Shown here one piece after another: positions 41,837 through 49,345 of a DNA stretch of 64,000 nucleotides (position 1 is the first letter of the stretch; each line of letters starts with the position of its first letter). The notes beneath the pieces are model-generated. The model had not been told where the DNA came from, did no database searches, and was given only the letters and a program-made list of their open reading frames with translations. Made by a program: the position numbers and the translations under genes. Location: assembly GCF_014648855.1 (NCBI RefSeq), contig NZ_BMRX01000013.1:181985-245984 (forward strand). The letters are read 5' to 3'. Source of the stretch: Streptomyces parvulus. GTDB taxonomy: Bacteria; Actinomycetota; Actinomycetes; Streptomycetales; Streptomycetaceae.

Positions 41837-42748
41837 TCAGCCCTTGACCGCGCCCTCGCCGACGCCGCGGAAGAAGTACCGCTGGAGGCAGGCGAAGAGG
41901 GCGATGAGCGGAGCCACGGCGATGATCGTGCCGGCGGCGACGAGGCGTTCGTCGTTGGCGAAGGTGCCGTGCAGGTAGTTGAGCCCGATGGTCAGGGTGA
42001 ACTTGGACGGGTCGCTCAGTACGATCAGCGGCCACAGGAAGTCGTCCCAGGCGCCCATGAAGGCGAAGATCGCCACGACCGCGAGGGTGCCCTTGACCGA
42101 GGGCAGCGCGATCCGGCAGAACCGCTGCCACACGTTGGCGCCGTCGACGTAGGCGGCCTCCTCGATCTCGTAGGGGAGGTTGAGGAAGGCGTTGCGCATG
42201 AGCAGCACGTTCAGGGCGCTGACACAGCCGGGCAGCACCACGCCGACCAGGGTGTTGTTCAGGCCCAGCTCCCGCATGGTGGTGAACTGGGCGATGATGA
42301 TGCCCTCCACCGGCACGAGCATGGCGAGGATGAACACCAGGGTGGCGACGCGCCGGCCGCGGTAGCGCAGCCGGGCCAGGGCGTAGCCGGCGAGGGCGGC
42401 GCCCACGCAGTTGGTCACGACGTTGGCGGCGGCGACCTTCAGCGAGTTGAGGGCGTAGTCCCAGACGGGGATGGTGTCGGCGACCCGCTCGTAGTTGTGC
42501 AGGGTGGGGTCGGAGGGCAGGAACTTCGGCGGCGAGCTGAAGATGTCCTCGGTGGGGCCCTTCAGCGAGGTCGACAGCTGCCACAGGAACGGGCCGATGG
42601 TCAGGGCGAGGACGCCGAGCAGGAGCAGGTAGCGCAGGGCGAGTTCCCAGACGCGTACGCGGCGGCCGTGCTCGTCGGTGATCCGGGGTTCGCGGGCCGG
42701 GGCGGGCCGCGGCTGGGCGGTGGGCGGAGTCTTCTCCAGGACGCTCAC
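41837..42748 (-). CDS. ABC sugar importer permease (MalG type)
   Basis: 303 aa with six membrane helices and the EAA motif EIEEAAYVDGANVWQRFCRI that docks the ATPase. It ends FRGVGEGAVKG, typical of CUT1 sugar permeases. GTG at 42748 overlaps the stop of the MalF-type gene (GTGA). 31 bases separate it from the GH5-like gene. Forms the membrane channel with the MalF partner. Confidence 0.93.
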   Translation of the reverse strand: MSVLEKTPPTAQPRPAPAREPRITDEHGRRVRVWELALRYLLLLGVLALTIGPFLWQLSTSLKGPTEDIFSSPPKFLPSDPTLHNYERVADTIPVWDYALNSLKVAAANVVTNCVGAALAGYALARLRYRGRRVATLVFILAMLVPVEGIIIAQFTTMRELGLNNTLVGVVLPGCVSALNVLLMRNAFLNLPYEIEEAAYVDGANVWQRFCRIALPSVKGTLAVVAIFAFMGAWDDFLWPLIVLSDPSKFTLTIGLNYLHGTFANDERLVAAGTIIAVAPLIALFACLQRYFFRGVGEGAVKG

Positions 42749-43647
42749 GACTCCTCCTTCCGGTCGGCGCGCAGGACGAGCAGCATCAGGGCGACGGTGA
42801 CGACGAAGACGACGACGGAGATGGCGGAGGCGTAGCCGACGCGGCCGGTCAGGCCGGTGCCGGTGCGCTGGACCAGCATGACGAGGGTGGTGTCCTCACC
42901 GGCCGGGCCGCCGCTGGGGCCCGCCATCAGGTAGACCTCGGAGAAGACCTTGAAGGCGGCGACCGAGGACAGGGCCGCGACCAGCACCATGGTGGAGCGC
43001 ACGGCGGGCACGGTGACCGTGAGGAAGCGGCGGACCGCGCCCGCGCCGTCCACGGCGGCGGCCTCGTGCAGCTCGCGCGGGACGTTGGCGAGCGCCGCCA
43101 GGTAAATGATCATGTAGTAGCCGAGGCCCTTCCAGACCGTGACGGTCATGGCGCTGAGCAGGATCAGCCACTGGTCGCTGAGGAAGCCGACGGGACTCGC
43201 GCCGAGTGTCTCCAGCAGCGAGTTGACCAGGCCGCGCTCGTCCAGGAGCCAGACCCAGATGAGCCCGACGACGACGATCGAGGCGACGACCGGGGTATAG
43301 AAGGCGGAGCGGAAGAAGGTGATGCCGGGGATGTTCTTCTGCACGAGCAGGGCGAGCAGCAGCGGCAGCAGGACGAGCGCGGGGACGACCCCGAGGACGT
43401 ACAGGGTGCTGTTGCGCAGGCCGGTCCAGAACATGTCGTCGTGCAGCAGCTCGCGGAAGTTGTCGAGGCCCACGTACTCGCCCGGGACCAGGGTCCGGCG
43501 GTCGGTGAAGGAGTTGACCAGAGTGGAGACGAACGGGTAGAGGATGAACGCGCCGGTGATCAGCAGCCCGGGGGCCGCGAACAGCCAGGGGCTGGAGGGC
43601 AGTTGGCGCCGTACGCGCCGGGCGCCGGGGACGGTGGGGCTCGCCAT
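42745..43647 (-). CDS. ABC sugar importer permease (MalF type)
   Basis: 300 aa with six helices, including WLFAAPGLLITGAFILYPFV at the start, and the EAA motif ELHEAAAVDGAGAVRRFLTV. ATG at 43647, six bases after the binding-protein stop; coupled by GTGA to the MalG-type gene. No ATPase gene accompanies the system; streptomycetes usually supply the shared ATPase MsiK from elsewhere. Confidence 0.93.
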   Translation of the reverse strand: MASPTVPGARRVRRQLPSSPWLFAAPGLLITGAFILYPFVSTLVNSFTDRRTLVPGEYVGLDNFRELLHDDMFWTGLRNSTLYVLGVVPALVLLPLLLALLVQKNIPGITFFRSAFYTPVVASIVVVGLIWVWLLDERGLVNSLLETLGASPVGFLSDQWLILLSAMTVTVWKGLGYYMIIYLAALANVPRELHEAAAVDGAGAVRRFLTVTVPAVRSTMVLVAALSSVAAFKVFSEVYLMAGPSGGPAGEDTTLVMLVQRTGTGLTGRVGYASAISVVVFVVTVALMLLVLRADRKEES

Positions 43648-43653
43648 GTGGGC

Positions 43654-44946
43654 TCAGCCCTGCTGCTGGAGGAGCCGGTCGCACGCCTTGACAGCGTTGT
43701 CCAGGGCTTCCTGGGGGCTCTGCTTGCCCTGGAGCGCCTTGGCGACCTCGTTGCGCAGCTCGGTCTTCATCTGCTCGCTGAACAGCACCGGCGTGTAGTT
43801 GACCGCGCCCTTCAGCGACTTGGCCGCCGCCACGCGCACCCGGGTCTCGTCGGTGCCGTCCTCCTTGGTGAAGTACGGGTCGTCCAGCGATCCCGCGGTG
43901 CTCGGGAAGATGGCGACCTGCTTGGCGAACGACATCTGGTGCGCGGCGTCGGTGACGAAGTGCGCGAAGGCGACCGCGGCGGGCGTGCGCCGGCTCTGCG
44001 CGTTCACCATCAGGCCCATCACGTACATGTTGACGTGGCCGGTGCTGGTGATCTGGTCGGTGATGCCGATGTTCTTGTACAGGTTCGGCGCCTGCTTCTT
44101 GAAGTTGGCGAGGTCGAGCGCGCTGCCCGGGTTCATCGCCACGGCCCCGGTCAGGAACTTCTTGCCGGAGGACTCGGGGGTGGCGGTCAGCGCCTGGGAG
44201 TCGAGCGCCTTGGCCTCGTACAGCTCCTTGTAGCGGGTGAGGAGCTGGACGCCCTTGGCGTCGTTGAACGTGAAGGCGGTGCCCTCCTCGTTCATCAGCG
44301 GCACGCCGTAGCGGCCGAAGTCCTCGATGGTGGGGACGTTGGCGAGCGTGGCGGTGTCGCCGCCGGTCTTCTCCGCGATCCTCAGTGCGGCGTCGAAGAC
44401 CTCGTCGTACGTCCTCGGGGGCTGCTCGGGGTCGAGTCCGGCCTTGTCGAAGAGGGACTTGTTGTAGAAGAGCGGGCCGGTGTTGAGGTACCAGGGGAAG
44501 GCGTACGTGCCGTCCATGCCCGGTATCCGGTGGCTGGCCCAGGCGCCCTCCAGGTACTCCTTCTCGTACTGCCCGGCGGCCTTGTCCAGGTCGAGGGCGA
44601 GGCCCGCCTTGGCGAGCGGGGCCACGAGGTCCGGGGAGACGTTCACGACGTCGGGCAGCGTGCCGCCGGCCGCGTCGGCGCTGATCTTGTCCGCGTAGCC
44701 CTCGCCGGGCTGGTCGACCCACTTGACCTCGGTGCCCGGGTACTTCTTCTCGAAGTCCGCGATCAGTCCCTCGAAGTAGGGCTTGAAGTTGGCCCGCAGG
44801 TTCCAGGTCTGGAAGGTGATGTCGCCCTCGACCTTCCCCGAGGCGTCGGCCGGGCCGGCGCCGTCACCTCCGGAACCGCAGGCGCTGAGCGGGAGTACGA
44901 GTGCGGCGACGGCGGCGACGGCGAAGGTTCTGCGCGAGGTGGGCAC
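43654..44946 (-). CDS. ABC sugar-binding lipoprotein of the mannoside importer
   Basis: 430 aa. Signal PTSRRTFAVAAVAALVLPLS with lipobox LSAC, so membrane-anchored outside the cell. Family 1 binding-protein motifs: ITFQTWNLRANFKPYFEGLI, DFEKKYPGTEVKWVDQPGEG, MDGTYAFPWYLNTGPLFYNK, TNPG-like VAMNPGSALDL. The start GTG at 44946 is chosen because AGGAGA lies nine bases upstream and it gives a compact signal. First gene of the operon; the LacI gene is divergent. The ligand is probably a mannose-containing oligosaccharide by context. Confidence 0.92.
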   Translation of the reverse strand: MPTSRRTFAVAAVAALVLPLSACGSGGDGAGPADASGKVEGDITFQTWNLRANFKPYFEGLIADFEKKYPGTEVKWVDQPGEGYADKISADAAGGTLPDVVNVSPDLVAPLAKAGLALDLDKAAGQYEKEYLEGAWASHRIPGMDGTYAFPWYLNTGPLFYNKSLFDKAGLDPEQPPRTYDEVFDAALRIAEKTGGDTATLANVPTIEDFGRYGVPLMNEEGTAFTFNDAKGVQLLTRYKELYEAKALDSQALTATPESSGKKFLTGAVAMNPGSALDLANFKKQAPNLYKNIGITDQITSTGHVNMYVMGLMVNAQSRRTPAAVAFAHFVTDAAHQMSFAKQVAIFPSTAGSLDDPYFTKEDGTDETRVRVAAAKSLKGAVNYTPVLFSEQMKTELRNEVAKALQGKQSPQEALDNAVKACDRLLQQQG

Positions 44947-45032
44947 GGTGACACGTCTCCTGAAGGACGTCGGCGGCTGGATGCCAGCGACCATGCACGG
45001 CCCGTTCGGGGAAAGTCAATGGATTCACGCCA

Positions 45033-45058
45033 ACTAATGCGATGCGAGCGACATTAGT
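45033..45058. promoter_or_regulatory. LacI-type operator candidate O1
   Basis: ACTAATG and CATTAGT, perfect seven-bp arms 12 bases apart, 87 bases upstream of the binding-protein start. The arm CTAATGCG recurs in O2 and, inverted, in O3. Confidence 0.55.
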
Positions 45059-45098
45059 GCAGTTCAGAGGGGTGCGAGGGGTGACTTGCCAGGCTTGA

Positions 45099-45112
45099 CT
45101 AATGCGCTTTAG
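45099..45112. promoter_or_regulatory. LacI-type operator candidate O2
   Basis: CTAATGCGCTTTAG is a near-perfect palindrome with central GCGC (12 of 14 positions symmetric), the classic LacI-family form. Confidence 0.65.
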
Positions 45113-45122
45113 GATCATTCCA

Positions 45123-45136
45123 CTCAAGCGCATTAG
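45123..45136. promoter_or_regulatory. LacI-type operator candidate O3
   Basis: CTCAAGCGCATTAG is the near mirror of O2. CTAATGCGCTT of O2 and AAGCGCATTAG of O3 form an 11-bp perfect inverted pair. It lies 54 bases upstream of lacI, so it may serve autoregulation. Confidence 0.65.
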
Positions 45137-45189
45137 CTGGGTGCTGCCCACAAGATGCTTTCGTTCATGTTCCGAAGAGGGGAGCGCGC

Positions 45190-46236
45190 ATGCCGGCCAA
45201 GCGGCCCGCCGCGCGCCGGCCGACGATGAAGGACATCGCTCGGCGGGCCGGGGTGTCCGAGAGCGCGGTCTCCTTCGCGCTGAACGACCGGCCGGGGGTC
45301 TCCGACGTCACCCGGGACCGGGTGCGCCGGGTCGCCGAGCAGCTCGGCTGGCGGCCCAGCACGGCGGCCCGCGCGCTCTCCGGGGAGGGCGCCGCGACGG
45401 TCGGCTTCGTGCTGGCCCGGCCCGCCCACACGCTGGGCGTGGACTCCTTCTTCCTCCAACTGGTCTCCGGAATCCAGGAAGTGCTGGCGCGCCGGCACCT
45501 GGGCCTGCTGTTCCAGGTGGCGCAGGACCTCGACGACGAGTGCGCGGTGTACCGGCGCTGGTGGGCCGAGCACCGGGTGGACGGCGTCCTGGTGGTGGAC
45601 CCGCGCGTCGACGACCCGCGTCCCGACCTGCTCGACGAGCTGGGGCTGCCGGCCGTGGTGATCGGCGGCGCGCCGGATGAACGCCATCCGGGGCTGTCGA
45701 CGGTGTGGGCCGACGACGCGGGCGCGATGGCCGCGCTGGTGGACGGGCTGTACGCGCTCGGCCACCGGCGGATCGCGCACATCGCCGGCCTGCCCGGCCT
45801 CGCCCACACCGAGCGCCGGATCCGGGCCCTGCGGGCGGAGGCGGCGCGGCGCGGCCTGACCGAGGTCGAGTCGGTGACGACGGACTACTCCGACGCGGAG
45901 GGCGCCGCCGTCACCCGCCGCGTCCTGGAGGCGTCGCACGCTCCGACCGCGCTCGTCTACGACAACGACGTGATGGCCGTCGCCGGGGTGGCCGCGGCGG
46001 CCGGGCTGGGCTTCTCGGTGCCGGCCGACGTGTCCGTGGTGGCCTGGGAGGACTCGGCGCTGTGCCGGATGGTCAAGCCGTGGCTGTCGGCCCTGTCCCG
46101 GGACAGCGTCGAGTTCGGCCGGACGGCGGCGACCGAGCTGACGGCCCTGCTGGACGGCGGACCCGCCCGCACCGTGCGGGTGCCGGTGCCGCGGCTGATC
46201 GAGCGGGACAGCACGGGCGCCGCCCGGCCGTCCTGA
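45190..46236 (+). CDS. LacI-family repressor of the mannoside operon
   Basis: 348 aa. Helix-turn-helix at residues 12-60 (TMKDIARRAGVSESAVSFAL, hinge helix STAARALSG). The periplasmic-binding-protein-like effector domain follows (ATVGFVLARPAHTLGVDSFF, VDGVLVVDPR, PADVSVVAWEDSALCRMV). ATG at 45190 with GAGGGGAG. Divergent from the importer and mannosidase operon with three LacI-type palindromes between; control of both sides is expected, released by an imported sugar. Confidence 0.93.
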   Translation: MPAKRPAARRPTMKDIARRAGVSESAVSFALNDRPGVSDVTRDRVRRVAEQLGWRPSTAARALSGEGAATVGFVLARPAHTLGVDSFFLQLVSGIQEVLARRHLGLLFQVAQDLDDECAVYRRWWAEHRVDGVLVVDPRVDDPRPDLLDELGLPAVVIGGAPDERHPGLSTVWADDAGAMAALVDGLYALGHRRIAHIAGLPGLAHTERRIRALRAEAARRGLTEVESVTTDYSDAEGAAVTRRVLEASHAPTALVYDNDVMAVAGVAAAAGLGFSVPADVSVVAWEDSALCRMVKPWLSALSRDSVEFGRTAATELTALLDGGPARTVRVPVPRLIERDSTGAARPS

Positions 46237-46363
46237 GCCGACGGGGACGCGGGGCCGGCGGGGACGTGGGGAGGGGGCCTCGACGCGGAGCCGTGCGGGC
46301 GGGCAGAGTGCTCTGTGCGTACTCGCCGGTAATCCCGTTCCACCGCACCCCGAGGAGTCCCCC

Positions 46364-47734
46364 GTGACCGACTGGGCAGGCCGCACCGCCGCAGAGATCG
46401 CCGCCGCCGTCCGCGAGAAGCGGGCCACGCCCCGCGAGGTGGTGGCCGGGCACCTGGCCGTGATCGAGCGTCTCGACGGCCGCGTCGGCGCCTTCCGCAC
46501 GGTGCGCGCCGAGGCCGCGCTCGCGGAGGCCGAGGAGGTCGGCGCCCGGGGCGATCTCGGCGAACTGCCGCTGGCCGGCGTGCCGGTGGCGGTCAAGGAC
46601 AATCTCGCGGTGCGCGGCGAGTCCACCCGGGTCGGATCGGCCGCGACGCCGGACACGCCCGCCGGGGCCGACCACGTCACCGTGGCGCGGCTGCGGGCGG
46701 CCGGCGCGGTGGTGGTGGGGCTGACCAACGTGCCGGAACTGTGCGTGTTCGGCACCAGCGAGGGCGTGCACGGCACGGTCCGCAACCCCTGGGACCCGGC
46801 CCGTTCCGCGGGCGGTTCGTCGGGCGGGAGCGCCGCCGCGGTGGCCGCGGGGATGGTGCCGCTCGCGCTGGGCAACGACGGCATGGGCTCGCTGCGCATC
46901 CCGGCGGCCAACTGCGGCCTGGTCACGGTCAAGCCGGGGCGCGGCGTGATCCCGGCGGGCATCGGCGAGGGCGACTGGTTCGGCATGTCCGAGAACGGGC
47001 CGCTGGCCACCACCGTCGAGGACGCCCGCCTGATGTTCGCCGTCCTCGCGGACACCGACCCGCCGCGCCGTGCGGAGTCCGACGCCCTGCGCGTCGCCGC
47101 CTCCATGCGCAGTCCCCTCGCGGGCGTCACCGTCGCCCGCCCCTACGCCGACGCCGTGCGTGAGGCCGCCGGAGTGCTGATGCGGGCCGGGCACCTGGTG
47201 CGGCGGGCCGACCCCTCCTACCCCGCGTCGCTGAGCGTGACCGCCATGGCCCACTGGACGGCCGGCACCTCGGTGGACGCGCGGAGCCTGGACCGGCGGC
47301 TGCTGGCCCGGCGCACCCGGGTGCACGCGGCCCTCGGGCGGCCCTTCGTACGCAGGGTCACCACCGGCACCGCCCGTGCGGCGCTGCGCGAGCGCCTGGC
47401 GCCCTTCTTCGACGAGTACGACGTGCTGCTCACGCCCGCGCTCGCCCGCCGCTCCCCCAAGGCGGGCCCCTGGCACGAGCGGGGCTGGCTGCGCAACATC
47501 GCCGCCAACTCGGCGTACTCGCCCTTCACTCCGCCGTGGAACCTCACCGGCTGGCCCGCGATGGCGGTCCCGGTCGGCTCCCTGCCCTCGGGCGCCCCCT
47601 GCGCGGTACAGCTCGTGGGGCGCCCCGGGTCGGAGGCGGCGCTGCTGGAGCTGGCCGAGCGGATCGAGGCGCTGCGTCCCTGGCGGCGGACGGCACCGCT
47701 GAACCGAGGGGGGTCTACAGGGCGCGGTGCATGA
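46364..47734 (+). CDS. Amidase-signature family hydrolase
   Basis: 456 aa with the Ser-cisSer-Lys triad visible: Lys78 in PVAVKDNLAVRGE, the cis-Ser in SAGGSSGGSAAAVAAG (Ser152/153) and nucleophile Ser176 in LGNDGMGSLRIPAANCGLV. The C-terminal PWNLTGWPAMAVPVG is typical. It hydrolyses a small amide; the substrate is unknown. GTG at 46364 with GAGGAG upstream. The last 20 bases overlap the convergent GNAT gene. Confidence 0.92.
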   Translation: MTDWAGRTAAEIAAAVREKRATPREVVAGHLAVIERLDGRVGAFRTVRAEAALAEAEEVGARGDLGELPLAGVPVAVKDNLAVRGESTRVGSAATPDTPAGADHVTVARLRAAGAVVVGLTNVPELCVFGTSEGVHGTVRNPWDPARSAGGSSGGSAAAVAAGMVPLALGNDGMGSLRIPAANCGLVTVKPGRGVIPAGIGEGDWFGMSENGPLATTVEDARLMFAVLADTDPPRRAESDALRVAASMRSPLAGVTVARPYADAVREAAGVLMRAGHLVRRADPSYPASLSVTAMAHWTAGTSVDARSLDRRLLARRTRVHAALGRPFVRRVTTGTARAALRERLAPFFDEYDVLLTPALARRSPKAGPWHERGWLRNIAANSAYSPFTPPWNLTGWPAMAVPVGSLPSGAPCAVQLVGRPGSEAALLELAERIEALRPWRRTAPLNRGGSTGRGA

Positions 47735-48197
47735 CGTGCAGGCCGACCCGGCCGTGCCGGGGATGCTCGAAGGCGTCCGGCACCGTGCCGAGGATGGTGA
47801 AGCCGAGTGAGGTCCAGAGCCCCACGGCGGGGTTGGTCTCGACGACGGCGTTGAAGACCATGCCCCGGTACCCCTCGGCGCGGGCGGCGGCCAGCACGTG
47901 TTCGGCGAGGGCCCGCCCGGTGCCGCGGCCCGCCCGGTCCGGGTCGACCATGAAGCCGGCGTTGGCGACCCGGGCGGCGGGCCCGGCGTAGTTGGGGGTG
48001 AGGTAGGCGGAGGCGACGACGGCTCCGGTCTCGTCCTCGGTGACGTAGACGCGCTTGGCGGGGTGCATCCACAGGGACCGGGCGTCCTCCTCGGACGTGT
48101 CCCGGTCCCATGCGTAGGTCTCGCCGGCCGCGACGATCCGGTGCCAGAAGGGCCAGATCCGCGGCCAGTCGTCGGGGGTGGCTTCCCTGATCGGCAT
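47715..48197 (-). CDS. GNAT-family N-acetyltransferase
   Basis: 160 aa starting MPIREATPDDWPRIWPFWHR. The acetyl-CoA binding motif is VDPDRAGRGTGRALAEHVLA, followed by GMVFNAVVETNPAVGLWTSLGF, all standard for GNATs. ATG at 48197. No signal or fused domain. Substrate unknown. Its stop lies inside the convergent amidase gene. Confidence 0.9.
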   Translation of the reverse strand: MPIREATPDDWPRIWPFWHRIVAAGETYAWDRDTSEEDARSLWMHPAKRVYVTEDETGAVVASAYLTPNYAGPAARVANAGFMVDPDRAGRGTGRALAEHVLAAARAEGYRGMVFNAVVETNPAVGLWTSLGFTILGTVPDAFEHPRHGRVGLHVMHRAL

Positions 48198-48241
48198 GGG
48201 CGTGAGTCTCGCACGCCCGGGCGCGCGGAGGTGGCTCGGGC

Positions 48242-48412
48242 TCAGTCGACGCTGGGCAGGATGTGCGGCTCGGCCAGGTCGTCCTCGTAGCCGGCGAGGC
48301 GGATCGGGGCGGACCTCGCCCACACGTCGAGGCTGCCGATCTCCCCGGGCCGGCGCGCACGCTCGGTGCGTTCCTTGGGGCGCTGTTCTGGGCTCGTCGT
48401 CTCCGGTGTCAC
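48242..48412 (-). CDS. 56-aa acidic-tailed small protein of unknown function
   Basis: Minus-strand GTG at 48412 with AAGGAG seven bases upstream. A charged N-terminal half (TPETTSPEQRPKERTERARR) is followed by a patterned end with GSLDVWARSAPIRLAGYEDD and EPHILPSVD. Nearly every codon ends in G or C. No signal, membrane segment or Cys. I do not recognise the family. The sharp split between a disordered leader-like half and a compact motif-rich end would also suit a peptide precursor, but no modifying enzyme is adjacent. It is 44 bases upstream of the GNAT on the same strand and may share its message. Confidence 0.72.
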   Translation of the reverse strand: MTPETTSPEQRPKERTERARRPGEIGSLDVWARSAPIRLAGYEDDLAEPHILPSVD

Positions 48413-48885
48413 CGCGCACTCCTTATGTGTCGGATCACCCTTGGGGCCTGCCGGCCAGTCTTCCGTCCGGCACCTGGCCCCCGCTCGGGTGTGGGTCGAA
48501 ATGCAGTTCGGACGCGGTGGCGTCGGTACCTCGCAGGAGAGCAGACCGCTGTGAACCGGGTTGCCCCCAGACGGACCCCGGGTGTGGGTAGTGCCCTGTG
48601 CTGCGGTCCGTCCGATCCAGATTAACCAAATGAGCGGGGGTGCGCTCTATGGGGCTCAAAAGATGGGAGAACCATTGCCCTTCACTCCGTGCGCAGTTGG
48701 CCCCAGTCTGCCGCTTTTCACCCCCTTCCGCGCGGCGCGAGGCTCACCCGTTCGGCTCAACCGTCGGCCATGCCTGCGTATCCCGGCGGTCGCGGGTCGC
48801 GCCGTTAAATCGCCGTTGGCTGCCGCGCAAGCTCGCCATGGTCTGCTGCCCGTCGGCAACGGCTGTCTCGCGGGAGGAACGGGAC
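48413..48885. other. 473-base intergenic region with no supported gene
   Basis: Divergent region between the small protein and the HD-like gene. AT-richer patches at about 48619-48680 (GATTAACCAAATGAG, CTCAAAAGATGGG) look like promoter DNA. Very short frames, such as a 17-codon one ending at 48554, lack ribosome binding sites. A long 5' leader or small RNA for the downstream gene is possible but not shown by the sequence. Confidence 0.5.
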
Positions 48886-49326
48886 ATGGAACTGCGCAGC
48901 GTCGAGGAGCTGATGGACCTGCTGTACGCCTGCCGGGGCGAGCGCCCCGGGGAGTACGGCGGTGGGGCCGAGGACCTGCACGGGCACGCGCTGCGGACGG
49001 CGGCGCTGCTGCGCAGGCGCCGCCCCGCCGACAAGGAGCTCCAGGTCGCCGGCCTGGTGGCGCCCGTGGGCCGGCTGCTGTGGCCGGGGGCCCCGGCCGA
49101 CCGGACCGCCGACGCGGTGCGGCCGCTGCTGGGGGCGCGCGTCGCCCGGCTGCTGCGCCGGCACGCCCACCCCGAGGCCCGGTCGCACGACGAGGACCTC
49201 GCCGGCCTCCACCAGGCGGCCGAGGAGGCCCGCACCGCCGTCTTCGACGCCGGGGTCCTGGAGGACTGGCGCACGGTGCTGGAGCTGACGGCCCGCCGCA
49301 ACTCGCGGCTGGGCGCCCGCGACTAG
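48886..49326 (+). CDS. Degenerate HD-fold (PhnZ-like) protein lacking the HD metal pair
   Basis: 146 aa. ATG at 48886 with GGAGG ten bases upstream. The stretch EYGGGAEDLHGHALRTAALL followed by KELQVAGLVAPVGRLL aligns by eye with HD hydrolases of the PhnZ/phosphonate type (YGG...EHALQTA...LVAALLHDIGHLL). The first His (His34) is kept, but the HD pair is replaced by Ala59-Pro60. It is probably not a di-iron oxygenase or phosphohydrolase any more; perhaps a binding or regulatory protein. Longer starts upstream are unsupported. Confidence 0.7.
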   Translation: MELRSVEELMDLLYACRGERPGEYGGGAEDLHGHALRTAALLRRRRPADKELQVAGLVAPVGRLLWPGAPADRTADAVRPLLGARVARLLRRHAHPEARSHDEDLAGLHQAAEEARTAVFDAGVLEDWRTVLELTARRNSRLGARD

Positions 49327-49345
49327 GGCGCCTCCGGAGCGGCGG

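Noticed and set aside
48501..48554. 17-codon frame beginning MQFGRGG
   Set aside because: No ribosome binding site and too short to judge.
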